From Eimeria necatrix (taxonomy: Eukaryota > Apicomplexa > Conoidasida > Eucoccidiorida > Eimeriidae): 64,000 nucleotides of DNA. Under the pieces are notes generated by a model, which was not told the DNA's origin, did no database searches, and worked only from the letters and a program-made list of their open reading frames with translations. The DNA lies in assembly GCF_000499385.1 (NCBI RefSeq), contig NW_013654410.1, positions 30,001-94,000 on the forward strand. Reading direction: 5' to 3'. Position numbers and translations under genes: made by a program. This document shows positions 23,222 to 35,300 of the stretch, in pieces (positions within the stretch are counted from its first letter, which is position 1; every line of letters starts with the position of its first letter).

Positions 23222-26200
23222 CTACGGGCCCGTCAAAATTTTGCCCACTCTTTCCTGCATTGACAGTGGCTCCTGCAACAGTTGCAAGACCCCTTGTTCG
23301 TCAAAAGCCCATAAAGCCTGCTCTGCCAGGGTTGGACTGTGAGTACAGCTCTCCAGAATGGGTCTTTCTGAATCGCTGACGTCTCCTGCTAATGCTTTGG
23401 GAGTTTGGCTGAGAGAGGATGACGCCCTAACTTGATCCTCGGCACTTGCAGCTGTGCTTGGTTTCCTTGCTACAAATGCTGTCAAACCTCTTGGCGTCAG
23501 GCTGTAGCCCCAGCGCTTGCGTACTCGATTTTGTAGCGACCGATATACGGATGCGCAGCATCGAGCAGCGAGAGTGGCAAATGGGAAAACGCGAGGAGGG
23601 ACTGCTTGAATAATAATCTGCAAACACACCATACACCGAAATGAAATGTCTGCTGTAGGGAAGACTTGTATCCGTAAGGTGCGTCAGACTACTTGCCACC
23701 TTCCGTGGCGCCGACCATAACTCGTCAAGGAATGTCGAAAAACGGTTGCCGCAGAGTGCATTCATACCAATCTGTAGGTTTCTTGGCGCCACGGAAGCCG
23801 GCCGGCTGCGTGTGTTGTATTTGTCCTCGCATTGTCGCAAATGATTTCCGTGACTAGGCCACGTTGTTTCAAAGCATCTACAACGCTACGGTGGAGCTTT
23901 TGACGCATCATTTCGTACGCCTCAGACACTTTGTCCCATTGTCTCTGTACCCAGTTTATCTGGTCGGGTCGTGCACCGTGACCACCGCAGCAGACGAGAT
24001 GATCGAGGGCTGGAGGTAGAACATTCTCTTCAGTCCAGCCAGGCAGAAGCGACACCTGCAGTAACAGCGGAGTCAGTTTCGTGTTCCCACCATGAAAAAT
24101 GCCTCCACCAAGTGACGTTACCGGCAAAGCTTGGAACTTCGGCGGCGCGGATTGCCGTGAGTAAGCGTTTCCCTCGTCCGTAGGGAAGTCCAGAGGCAAA
24201 GACGGAGTGAGTTCGTGTGTATCCCTTAGGCAGCGCACTACCAACAATAGCTGCTGCTGCCACTCGTCAAATTCTGTGGCGTCCATAGCGGCACCAAATG
24301 CATCTGCGTGGATAATACAAGCCCTGCTGAGAACCGTTGGGAAGAGCTTTGCAATTCCAGCGACGTCCGGAGTCGGCGGGACCTCAGAAGGCTCGGCGAC
24401 CTCTGCCACTCGTGCAGGAAGAGACACGCGGCTGTCAGAATCCGGTCCCCTTCTCGTTTCTGAGCTCTGCGCATCAGCAAGAAGTTCACGCAGGGCCTGT
24501 GCGCTGTCTACGAAGAAGTTGTCGAACAAAAGAGCCGCGGTGCGTCGGGATACCCCGGGCAGTTGGCTGAGGTCTTGGAGGGCTCCCTCTCGAACAACAC
24601 TTCTCCTAAGATGACAAAACCGTGGTTATAATACCGCAAGCCTGCCAAATGAATGTTTTAGTTATGCTCACAGGTGCAGTGCAACTAATAAAGCGTGTAC
24701 ATCCTCAATGGTTCAGCTGGCCTACGACTATCAGGAATATTCTTTGTGTTTTCTGTGCTTCCCGCGCCTCGCCCTTCTCCATGAGACAAAGCACTGCTTC
24801 GACAAAGACATCTAAAAGCGTTGGCGGCATGAAACCAATTTGAACTCACGACTTTTTGACAAGCCCAGCGACGCCATGAGACAGCACCAAGTGAATTTTC
24901 TGGAGCACTGCAGAGCGGAATGCGCCACGCTTGATTATGTTCAATTCTTCGCCACCGAGAATCAGGCCACCTTCCCGAAGCAATAGGAGGACTTCAGCAA
25001 TATTACAAATCGGAATCCGTGACCCGTGAATAATTTCAAATGCCTTCAACAAGGGCCACGCACACAGAAGCAGCTATAAACCATATTAAACGGGAGCTGT
25101 CTTGGTATTACGGAAGAGTTCGGACAGGCGCTGACGATTATCACTTAGATTGCATCCGTTGCTTGTATTATATCGCGTTCAATATTTACATGCCATTCAC
25201 ACTTCACTACATCAGTTGCGCGACTGTCTGCCCATGTGCTCTTCCCGCGGTGACGCACTGTCTTGTACGCTCTTGCTCTGAAAGCGCTACTACCTCTGCG
25301 TCCCAAAATATTCTCATCTCCCGCTGTGTAAAGCGGTGCGCTAGCTCTTCTCTCTAAGCTTTGCTTTTGCGCTTCCTCCTCGCGATGCTCTAGATGCCTT
25401 TGTCTCCAAAGCATGCTAAGGCTCTGCAGTATTTCCTCATTTCTACGAGCAGAGCACAAACTAAAGCATATAGGAGCAGCATAGCGTAAAGCATATAGGA
25501 GCAGCATAGCAACACCAGTATAAAATCGAATTGCACAACGACGGGCATCAATGGAATGTTCCAGTGTCTCCAACGTGCAACCCAACAGCAGCACTGCTTC
25601 ACGTCACCCGATTGTTATTTCGAGCTTTCATTGGCTTACTTCGCCGTAGGTGACGCTCTGCAAATCACAAAAATAGTAATACACAGGCAGCAAGCAATTA
25701 TCTGCCACTACATGCAAAAAAGTTGGGGTCCCTGATGGGGGCCAATTTCTCCTGAGGCGGCATCACAACTGCCCTGGTACAGGAGGCCACTTACGTCTCC
25801 TTGGCGATTTCCAGAAAGCGTTCATCTAGCCGACTCAGCGCCTCCTTGAAGGCGTGGATATCTCTTGGATACAGCTTCCGCTCATGTGAGGCGAGACTAC
25901 ATTGTGCATCGTCTCCTCGTGGAGACGCATGGGAACCCGAATAGGGACTAAACGGGTGACGGAACGCAAGATAATTTTCAGAGCGACACAAAGGGTAATT
26001 GCTGAGCACAGAGGCGCTGCTGAAGGCAGGCGAATTTCCCTCATGAAACCACCCGCCGCTACAGGCATTGCAAACGGCATGCAGCTCGCTTCCTCTAGGT
26101 TTAGACCAATTCCACGAACGCTTTGCTTTGCTGCATCCCTCAGTTGCAGTGATCGCAGGAAGCTGCGTTTCTCCCTCTGTACGAAGGAACAAAGTTCCGC

Positions 26201-26513
26201 CACTAGTATGCTGCTGCAGATGTAGCAGGTCCCACGCTGCTCCTGAGGAACCGTTTGCGGCGCCTCGGTGCTGGGCAGAGCCGCTTGGGGCATCGCTGCA
26301 CAGCGGCCAAAGCAGGTCAGGCTTTTTTGGAACGTTAGGGAGGTAGTAACTTGGCAGAAATGAAAGCGTCGTGAAGGCGTACAGGCGTAGGGGTCCGTCG
26401 TAGGTGGTTGCGAGAGTGCGCAATGTCACCGCGAGGGACTGTGCGCTGAGCCAGCCTATACAGAGGGTGTAATGTGCCCAAAAGAATGTCCGAAGGTGCT
26501 TAAAAGCCCCCAT
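23222..26513 (-). CDS. Possible peroxin PEX3-like protein, multi-exon
   Basis: Read on the minus strand, exon 1 is 26513-25795 (ATG at 26513, donor GTAAGT). It starts with MGAFKHLRTFFWAHYTLCIG, a hydrophobic N-terminal segment, followed by a Ser-rich linker. It joins in phase to 25460-25294 (NEEILQSLSMLWRQRHLEHR, charged helix). Exon 25043-24850 joins in phase to the exon starting at 24605. This core reads LLLLREGGLILGGEELNI, then AVLQKIHLVLSHGVAGLVKK, then GALQDLSQLPGV. It continues into a C-terminal helical part, ending with RFSTFLDELWSAPRKVASSL and, from about 23617, RVFPFATLAARCCASVYRSL up to the stop at 23222. The order (N-terminal anchor, charged helix, LL-(x)n-GG element, long helices, C-terminal block) matches peroxin-3, the peroxisomal membrane docking factor. 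No single motif is decisive. Boundaries between 25294 and 25043, and around 23800, are unresolved. Confidence 0.4.
25462..25511. repeat. 25-bp tandem duplication
   Basis: TAAAGCATATAGGAGCAGCA with the following TAGCG is repeated at once at 25487-25511, identical in 24 of 25 bases. On the minus strand it reads as a short hydrophobic segment (YALRYAAPICF). It sits just upstream of the acceptor that I use for the second exon of the PEX3-like gene, so it is probably intronic. A 25-bp unit would break the frame if translated. Confidence 0.85.
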
Positions 26514-27391
26514 ACTCCAGAGAAAAACTCAAACATCATCCCTTAGGTAACGATGGGATGCGGCGCTCACCTCACGACGCAGCCGGAAACATACACAGGG
26601 CAGCTAACTCCATCACGTCACACTCCCTAGATGACGTGAAGTCCAATTCCCTTAATATTTGACAAGTGTAACACGCATGAGACATTGGCAGGGACCAGCC
26701 CACATGAAACCATGGTGCTTCGCTTGGCGCAGCATACTCAGCTGCAAAGTGACCCCAAATAATTAATGTGAAGAAGCGCCTCTGCCGGCAGGCTGTCCAG
26801 TATAAAATGGCATCTGCATCTGTAAGAAAGGTTCAAGCCTCGGAGTCGAGGAGACAAACAAATACCGAAGAAAGGGACAGATCTACGTGCTAACTGCAGC
26901 ACCAGCTTGAAATCGATGTTCCAATGTGTCTGCTCACAATGGGCATTTTGTGTGTAGGATATGGTATCTTCTAAAGTTTACAAAATCTGCCAGTTATGAC
27001 ATATCAAGCACTCTATAATGAGCGAGCTTTTATGCTCTAAGCTGCATGCAGCAGCGAAACAGAGAATGCATGCAATTAAGGCACTGCATTGAATGGGGTA
27101 TTTGGACCGTCGGAGATCTCGGTATTTTTGTCCAGAGTAAAAACGATGTTCTATAAAGCCTCACTGAGCGAGTTGTATATCGACACATCTCCTCTGTCGA
27201 CCGCGCGAGAATGCCACTGGCGAGCAGTGTCTTTCCTTGAAATGCTTGGCAAGGCATAGGCCAGTCTATGGGCTAAGCTCTTCTTTTAGCCTTCTGAGAT
27301 TATGCTGCTATGTTCCGTGATGGCGCCGTTGTAGCATATTCGCTAAAGCTGCAGAGGGCTCAACTGGATTGGGAGCCCACACGATGTTGCC
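26514..27391. promoter_or_regulatory. Divergent intergenic region (bidirectional promoter candidate)
   Basis: These 878 bases separate two head-to-head genes, so both promoters and 5' untranslated regions must lie here. I see no recognisable core element that I could place with confidence. Open frames inside are short. Confidence 0.4.
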
Positions 27392-30300
27392 ATGGGGAAG
27401 TATGCACATTTGGTGTCCCGGCTTGTGAACAACACACAGCTGAAGATAACACAGACAAGCAAAGTGCTCCCTAGACAACTACTAGACGCAGCACTACTGG
27501 CTCCGGCTGTTCCCAAGGTAGCTTCCTCTGCCGCATCTCGATTTCAGGCCAAATGGGAAGAGGAAGTTGCGATGACTGCAGAGTCTACTTCAAATAATGA
27601 TGGATCCAGTTTTTCCTCAAAGCAAAAAGAAGCTTATTTCGTGGCGCCTCAAAACAAAGCCTTATCCACCTGCAAAAGCCCTATCGAAATAGAACGCGCA
27701 AAAGCAGAACGCACATGGGAACTCCTCGAAGTGCATGCATTGCTGGCTCTGCCGAGTCTAAGGTAGGCAAGGCACTTGGTAACAGCGGGTCTACATCGCT
27801 TCTGGACACAGTGCCTGTCCGAAGCTTATGGTGTTTTAAAGAGTGAGCTGTGTGGGATATCGCGCGGCGTTTCCTGTGGCACTCTGCAGTCCCGCAGGGA
27901 TCCTTCAATTTCTCTTCTTGGCGCTGCGTGGAAATTTCACCCCAAGGAAATTCCTACTAGAGGCGAGGCACTAAGATCCTTTACTTTCAAAGGAGCACGC
28001 ATGCGTGCCACAACACTGAGATGGAGAGGTGCTGGCTCTGCAGCAAGTGCTTAAAGTGAAACCCATGGGGCTGCCCACATGTGCTGTGCTGGGCTCAGCT
28101 GCGACAATTCCTTCTTGAGGGAGAGCCTGCAGCCCCCCCTGTCGAAGCATTTTGGCTTTTGTGGACGGCAAATGACTTGGCGCTGCTCTGCAAGCTACTA
28201 GTTGAGTACGCGAAGTCCCTCGCGCTGTGCTAATGTATCTCTTCTAACAACCACGTCTTCATAATAGAACGACACCGCTGTGCTTTCCACTGTGAACAAC
28301 AGGCACAGCGTCGAAGATGCGATTTTGTTCGCAAGAGTTGGGTTTCAAATTGTCGCTAATCTGCAGCATTTCGGTCCTGGAGATGTTGCTCTCGTTTTAG
28401 CTGCTGCAGCTACGGACTCATCGGTCCAGCTCAGAGATGTTCTGCTGCAGCCACTACATTTGCACCTCTCGCAATTTCCGGTGCTCTCTGGCCGAATGGA
28501 ATATGCTGAGGCTCCAACAAAGGCCGCAAATATTCCAGATGAAGGGTGCCGATCGCGGCCCAATGAGTGTCTGTTTGAGTCTCTATTAAGGCGCCTAACT
28601 ACACAGGTAAGCCTGCATGATTTTGCATAGCATTGCTGCGTGGGAGAGAGACGGAGCATTCACATTTTGAATGTAGGCTTCGATTCCCTGTGAAATGCAG
28701 TTAAACCAAGCTGATCTAAATGACTGCGTGCGCGCGTTCCTTGCGGCTCTCCGGATTTTCACTGCCACCGTAAGCACGCCTCAATGCAGCAATATGCCCT
28801 CTGACGCTTCAAGAAACCCTGCTTCACAGGTGTATATTCGACACCAAGCATCGCTGCTTTCTTGTCTGGCACACGGACCCGGTTTACTTGCTCATTTGAT
28901 GCCGCTTCCGTGTTTGCAGTCGTATAGTAGCTTTCTCCAAGCAGGCCACAATGGTGCGCAAGACAGCCACCCACGCGCTTCTTCAGTTGTTTTGGACTCT
29001 TTGTGCTGCTTAGCGAATCATTTGCACCAAAACGTGTCAAAAGTATCACCCCGCGCAAAGCTGTGGTAGGTCGCAGCTAGAAGAGCACAGCAGCGCCGCA
29101 GCCACCGCTCCTGTGGTGTATGGCAACGCTTGGGGTTTGACCCAGTTACGCAGTCTTTTTTTCTGTTGGGCTTGAGCTATGGTGTTGCGCGCAGCATCAT
29201 CACTGGCTGCGTTAGAGCGTTGCATTTCCTAAGAGAACCCGAAGCCGTGTCGATGGTCACACTGTTAACTGCTGTGGACACCGCGGTCGAAGTGGGGAGA
29301 GAGGCACTCGCAAGCCATCGTGGCAGTAGTCCCTCAAACGATAAATTGAAAGGCGGCGGCAAGAACCTGGATGACGTGTACCAATCTAGCAAGGCCGCTA
29401 TTTTGCGTAGTAGCTTATTTTCTGTTCTTCACTCTAAAACTGTCGCTCGGCGAGATGACAGCGCTGACTGCCTGGGGAAGCTTCATGCGAACCTTGAGGC
29501 AGCTGAACTTGAAGTCGCGGTTCGCAGTGCACTTGTTTCCTCCATATCATCGCTGTGCGCGTAAGGTGCCTCAAATTCAGCCTGAATCACAATGAGACTC
29601 AGCTTCCGAATGTACAAAATCCTGATTAAGATGAGCAATGCGTCAACTAGCAGAAGTCTAGCGTTTCTGGTTTGAGGAGCGCTGCGTACAGCATACCTGG
29701 AGATTTGAAGCCTGCAGAAGCAGTAGTCCTCTTAGACATGCTGTGGCAACTCCGCATGTACCACAGTTTCGCCGTTCCGTTTTCCCGCGTGAACGGTACG
29801 CGAGTTTGCTGCTAGCATTTGCTGCATTCTTGTGGCCACACGTGCGCGTAGTGACCCGTTTGGCAACCGAATGCTGTGTTTGGTTTTCAGGTGCCTATTT
29901 TCACCTGTTAGCGAACATCCATCAGTTGTCTGCCCGTCAAGTAATAGCGATTGTGGCCTGCTTTGAACAGTGCCACTCCAAGGCCGGTGACGAGCACAGG
30001 CACTCTCCCCTTGAAGGAAGATCAGAAAGTAGCCCCACGAGAGCTCCTAGCGAACGGCATTGGAAAGAACTGGTAAGAGCAGAGACCAGACGGCTAGCTA
30101 ATGGGCGTTTAGAGACTTTCTGAGCACTCCGATGCGCCAGAGTGGCATTGTGGCATAACGGCTTGGGTGACTTGAATTGATTTGGTGCAGGCTAAATTGA
30201 CACAGCAACGTATTCGTGAGAAGATTGTAGACAGCAGCCTCACTTTAACAGATCAGGTCGGGTGGTGGTCCACAGGGCACTAGAGCCATCCACTTTATTT

Positions 30301-30545
30301 CGGAAATTTCCGTTGCACACCTTCCGCTCTGGAAGTGGCCAATGCTTTATGTTTATATATGTTATAAGTAAATAGATGTGTGCATGTATGCACTGAGGGC
30401 AGTAACGCACCTGTTACGGCAGCTAGCACTAACGGTAGCAGTTAATTACGCCCTTCCAGTTATTCCCGTTTGCATGAATGCATCTGTTTTATCACCGCAG
30501 GAGCGTCTGGTGGCGAAGTGCTTGCAAGAGTGTCACACGTTTTAA
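27392..30545 (+). CDS. Helical-repeat protein of HPR/RAP type, probably mitochondrial
   Basis: Exons supported by matching phases are 28099-28205, 28303-28606, 28701-29065, 29102-29560, 29692-29795, 29891-30072, 30191-30256 and 30501-30545 (stop TAA). A first exon, 27392-27762, has an ATG in good context, but the link from 27762 to 28099 needs one more exon that I could not fix. The protein is built of repeated helix pairs of the form L-(x)-D-(x)-A-L-L: LLWTANDLALLCKLLVE, FGPGDVALVLAAAATD, LKPAEAVVLLDMLWQL and LSARQVIAIVACFEQ. This is the pattern of apicomplexan heptatricopeptide-repeat proteins, which bind organellar RNA, notably the fragmented mitochondrial ribosomal RNA. I do not see a clear C-terminal RAP domain; the last exons encode AKLTQQRIREKIVDSSLT and a short tail. 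The N-terminus (MGKYAHLVSRLVNN) is basic and could be a transit peptide. Confidence 0.5.
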
Positions 30546-32356
30546 TGCCCTCCACGGGCTATTGCATCCCATCCAGTCTTGTCATCATCTGGCTTACGTC
30601 TGGATGAGTGAGCCTGATTCATTATTTGAAGAACATCCGGTAGTAAAACATCTCTAGAATTAACGATGTGGGGCACATTAGGACAGCCAGCCTACTCTGC
30701 GTATGAGAAATGCAGGGTTCCTAGTAGGCAGCCGGTAGCAGCGGAAATACGCATTAGGGCAAGCAGCGCACTGCAAAATACATACACCCCTTAGGAGAAG
30801 TCTCCTCCTAAGGCAAAGCTTCACCGTGCCATGCTTTGCCATTTTTTATTGCCATATGTCTGCAAAAGGAAACCCGGCTTTCATCGCTTTTCAGTAGACA
30901 ACGTAAAGCGCATGAGCGAGGGGTGGTGAAAACAGCGGGCACGTGGCGTATGTCGCAAAGCTCGTTTTGGGGTTCGTAGAGGCTATAAAATCAGATATTG
31001 GATCTCGGCCCACAGGAAGAGGTGTTATCCAACGTGCCACTGGACACAGCCCCACTTCGATGCTGTAGCACAAAATGGTCCTCAAAAGCGCATGAGGAAC
31101 AATTTGGTTATTTCGTAACGAATTTCAGTTGACATTTGACTTTTTCTGAGGTCATCCTGCGGACTCATGGACACGCGCGAGGCGGCAGCTGTCGCTACCA
31201 GCTGTGCGGTCTGCGACAGTGTCCTGCCAGTTACGTGGATTTTACGGTAGTCACGCGGTCAAGCATCTACACACCTCAACTCTAGTTGTTTTCTTTTAAA
31301 TGCCATGGGATAGCAAGTGCCTTTCATATTTTTAAAGACAGAGCTCGAGGCCCGCAACCCCACCAACCGGCGCCTCCTTGCATGACGCAGTGTCGCGTGG
31401 AGCTCTATCGCGGCATCTGTTTTTTAAGAGCTTGACCAGTGTTAACATTAGCCTAGGAAACTACATCAAAAGGAAAAAAATGTCTTCCGAGCTGCGTTCA
31501 CGGTGCTATCCTGCTCGACGGACTACAGGTTGCGGACCAGACCGGTGGCCTACTTGCGACAACAACAGTAATTTATGTGAATTGAACGACGTAATGATTA
31601 TCACTTGTGTTTTACAGGTAATGTCTTGTTATGCTTTAGGTACACCGGCGCTCGATCGTTTGGGGGGCCGGGGCTCCTGAGGAATCCGGACTGCAGGAGA
31701 TGATGGCCATAGGGTGCTCCAACCCTGCTCGTGGTGCTGACGATGCCATCGCGTCTAATGCATGCCGAAGCAGCGCCAGTAAGAATTTGTGCTTGCTTAT
31801 TGGTGATCCTTCTGCATAGTGTGGAGGGAGAGGGTCAAATACTATGGCTGCTTTTAATCATCAACATCGTGCAGACACGGGAAGAGTGGGTGGGGCAACC
31901 GTTCTGTCTCAGAGAACCCTCCCATATCGCCTTGCTTGCTCCATGTCCGAAGTTCTGCATGTGTGCTTATAGGCACAAAAACAGTAGAAGGTTTGTCTTT
32001 GGACCCGTTTTTGTCCGCTCCCCTCCAACCTGCCTGTCGACCGGTGCGGGCATCAGTCCTGTGCTCCGTCCCTTTCTGGAGTGCTCACCAGTACATGACA
32101 GAGGATACAGAGGGTTGACCAGTCAGGCAGTAGGTCCGTCTTTATGCGTTGTGCCGCCACTTAGGTAACGCTTGGTCCGCAGCGTACAGTGGACAGTGTC
32201 TAGGCTCAATTATGTGGACGGCAGGCATGCCGACCCGTCGAGCCACTTGAGCCACCTGATCCCTTGTTAATTCTTCACAGCTTGATGTTGCCTGTCCATA
32301 CAGGCTTATTCAAAGTGTATAGAAGCCCACAAGATTGTTTTGCTCGTGAATTCCCA
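30546..32356. other. Spacer of about 1.8 kb
   Basis: Promoter and 5' untranslated region of the downstream zinc-finger gene are expected at the right end. The longest open frame (31731-32168, about 145 codons, non-ATG start) has one hydrophobic stretch but no family resemblance and no splice sites tying it to the next gene. I see no RNA gene. Short inverted and TA-rich stretches at about 30355-30380 are unremarkable. Confidence 0.4.
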
Positions 32357-35300
32357 ATGGAACGTCTCCAGCAGCCTGGAGCGTCCCTTTCTTCAATGGG
32401 GCTCACGCGCGTTGAGGAATCTCCTCCTGCAGCGTCACGAGCTCCCGGTTGGACTGTAGGCATGCTCAGAAGCGTAACGGAGCAGTGGAAAATATCCGGA
32501 GCTCCCGAGTCTTTCTGCCGAGATGACCAGGCCTCCTCGAGTCTTCCGCAGCGAGGCCAGGCTACGGCGGACCAGGAGTTTAAGCCCAGTGCAGACAACT
32601 CCCAAGAATCATCATGGCATCAGTCTTTAAGCTGTGAATCATTAGAGCTGCCTCACAGAGGCTACCTGGAATCCTATGCTACGGGATCCAGCTGCGGGAC
32701 AACTTGCGGGAGCATGGGCACACTGAGCTCTTCGGCATCACAGTTTAGTGCCGCTTCCCCATCGAGAAGTGTAGATACTGTGTTATACCAGCGCACGATA
32801 AATGCTGGTAGCTGGGCGTATTTGGAAGACTGCCACGCGTCTCTTGGCTCGTCTGCAGCTTCGGTATCGAGGAGTAGCGGATCTCCAGCTTACGGCCCTT
32901 CGGCCTTTAATCATCTTCCTCATAACACTGCTGTAACGTCGGCAGGTGTTCTGCCCTACACTGTTTTAGAGGAGGAGCTGCCTTCCTTACAAGTGGTCTT
33001 AAGGAGCAACCCGTCGGTAACTTTCGCGGAGAGACCGCAGGAAAGTGGACCTCGACTTGGACCTCCAGGTATTTTGTCGTTGTTTCTCGCATGATGTAGT
33101 AGACCGACTTTCTACTGGACTTTGTGTTCTTGCTGTGTACGCGTGTCTCAATATGGTCAGGCCACTCGACGTCACCGTGTCGGTCTGCGCCCATGCCGAG
33201 CTGCAAGCGGCGCGATGGAGCATCTGCGAGGCAGAGCGTGCACACGCCTAGCACGCACACCGTAAGATGCGGTCCCTTTGGACCCAGGACAGGTTCCACG
33301 CCGATGATGACACCTGTTGGAGTTCCAGTGACGAGGCACTTTGATCCACTTCGCGCTTCACCGTTTGATCTTGCCAAGTTTGACAGGCGTGATCCGTATC
33401 GGCACTTTTATATACCAGTCGACTGTCCGTTAGCAAGAAGGTAAATTAGCTCTTCAAATGTGGGTGCAAGGCTCAGTGCATAGCGTTTTCTCATCTACAG
33501 ATTAGTTGTAGGCATTGCTGGCAAAATGCCTATTAGTGAGCGTGACAATACAGTTATGTCAGATGGGCGATTGTGCGTTTCGTGGCTGATGGCAGATGAG
33601 TTACCACGTTGAACACCACATTGGGTAATACTAGCCTTTGTTGGTTGGATTTTGCAGATGCTGCAATGGCGTATGCCCACTGGCTCACACGAAGCTTGAG
33701 AAGATTTTCCATCCAATTGTATACAAAACGCAAGTAGGTCAATTGAAGTGCGCGAAATTGACCATGCTGTAGTATAAATTGTCGCTGGGCCCACTAGATG
33801 TTGTGTGGTCTCCTCGCGTTCGCTACTTATTTGATTCTTGTCAGTATTCAGTTGCCAAGTTATTACAGTTACTCGCATAGGCATTGGACAGTTGGGGCAC
33901 CTGCGGACGCGGTCCCTTTTCTGCGTGTGGGAGTGTGGTGGTGTTTTCACTAAGCAGAGGTGTCAGATGGCGCAGGTTGCTCAAACTGGTCGATGCCAGT
34001 ATATCCACAAGTGTGCATTTTTTCATACTGAAGAAGACAGGCAAGAAGCTGAGCTGCACTGGAAGGCTTGGGAAGCCGAGTGGGTTTCATGGCGGCAGCA
34101 AATAGACAATCTCCTGCTGAGGCATCACAAGCTCGAGAAGGAGATACGACGAAAAGTCGAGGGCATAATTAAAATCCGCATGCCTCGGCCAGGGTCAGGA
34201 GATGTTATTGGGAGATGTTTAGCTAATCTCGGCGTTTTGACCAAGTGCAATGAGCAGCAGAAGGCCTTTATTCAACAGAGCTCCCGTGGAGTGGGGCCTG
34301 GTCCCAAGGATTCTGGATTAAGCTCGGCTGTTTCGTCTACAACGGAGAAAAATTTTGCGGAAGTTGAGGGCGCCAATGATGGCGTTTCTGGAGTTACACA
34401 TTCAATCAAGAGACAATCAGGCGCGCCGAACCCACCTTTGGAGAAGCAAGGGGGCTTCTGCAGTGTGACTGAAGGCACGTTGTTTGGCTGTAAGGCTCCG
34501 GTGACGGCAATTGGCAGCACTAGTCGTGCAGCGGCGTCCCAAACAGAATCTTCTCTGTACACGGGCCCAGATTGGTCGTATTCAGGTTCTGGAAGTGTAG
34601 GGTCTTCGCATCAGTGCAAGCAGGCCGGTGGCCTTTGGGGCATCGTGAAGACCTCTAGTACCGGCACTTCCAGCATCAGCACCAGGTCAGCACACTCATC
34701 AATACTATCCGAATCCATGTAGCCTTTCTTTGGCGTGCAATTTTCAGATCATATTGTGCACCATCCACTTAGCTGATCAATGGCTTCGCCTTGGTGGACA
34801 GGTCTGTATGACCGCAAGCACTGGAAACCTGCAAAACTCGATTCATGTACATGTGGCTGCAGCTCACCGGCTGCTTCAAAGGAACAGGGGTCATTGCTGT
34901 GGCGAGCAGAGCGGGCTTCTGCTCGTGCCGTCTCTAAAGCTGAACAGGATTCAGGGGATAAGGGATTGTCTACGGTGATTTCGTCGGGAAGACAGCAAAC
35001 TACGGCGGTTTCGACCCCCAACGCTGCTTCAGTGGTATCGGAAACGTCCAGGGTTTACGCTCGATCTCAGAAGAAAGCCAGCTTTTGCCCAAAACAACTC
35101 AGTTTCTCTTTGTGTAAACCGGTACATAAACTGAATCGCCGGAAGTTGGCGTATTCAACAGAGCACCCGTTATTGGATTTTCTTCGCCAAGGACGGTAGA
35201 AAGTAGAGGCGCTGATGCACAAAAGATGGCTGTCGGTTTCCTAGGAAGCGAGCATTTATTGCTTGCTGTTGTTGTATCACGCTTCTTCAGCAGAACAAGG

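Noticed and set aside
23049..23342. Plus-strand 97-codon frame with a hydrophobic start and Cys-rich tail
   Set aside because: It overlaps the last exon of the minus-strand gene and has no family resemblance, so it is treated as chance.
25645..25662. Possible 18-base exon between GCAG and GTAAGC in the PEX3-like gene
   Set aside because: It is phase-neutral, so the protein frame works with or without it. There is no other evidence.
31731..32168. 145-codon frame upstream of the CCCH gene
   Set aside because: Non-ATG start, no splice link to the zinc-finger gene and no motif. It probably lies in spacer or 5' untranslated sequence.
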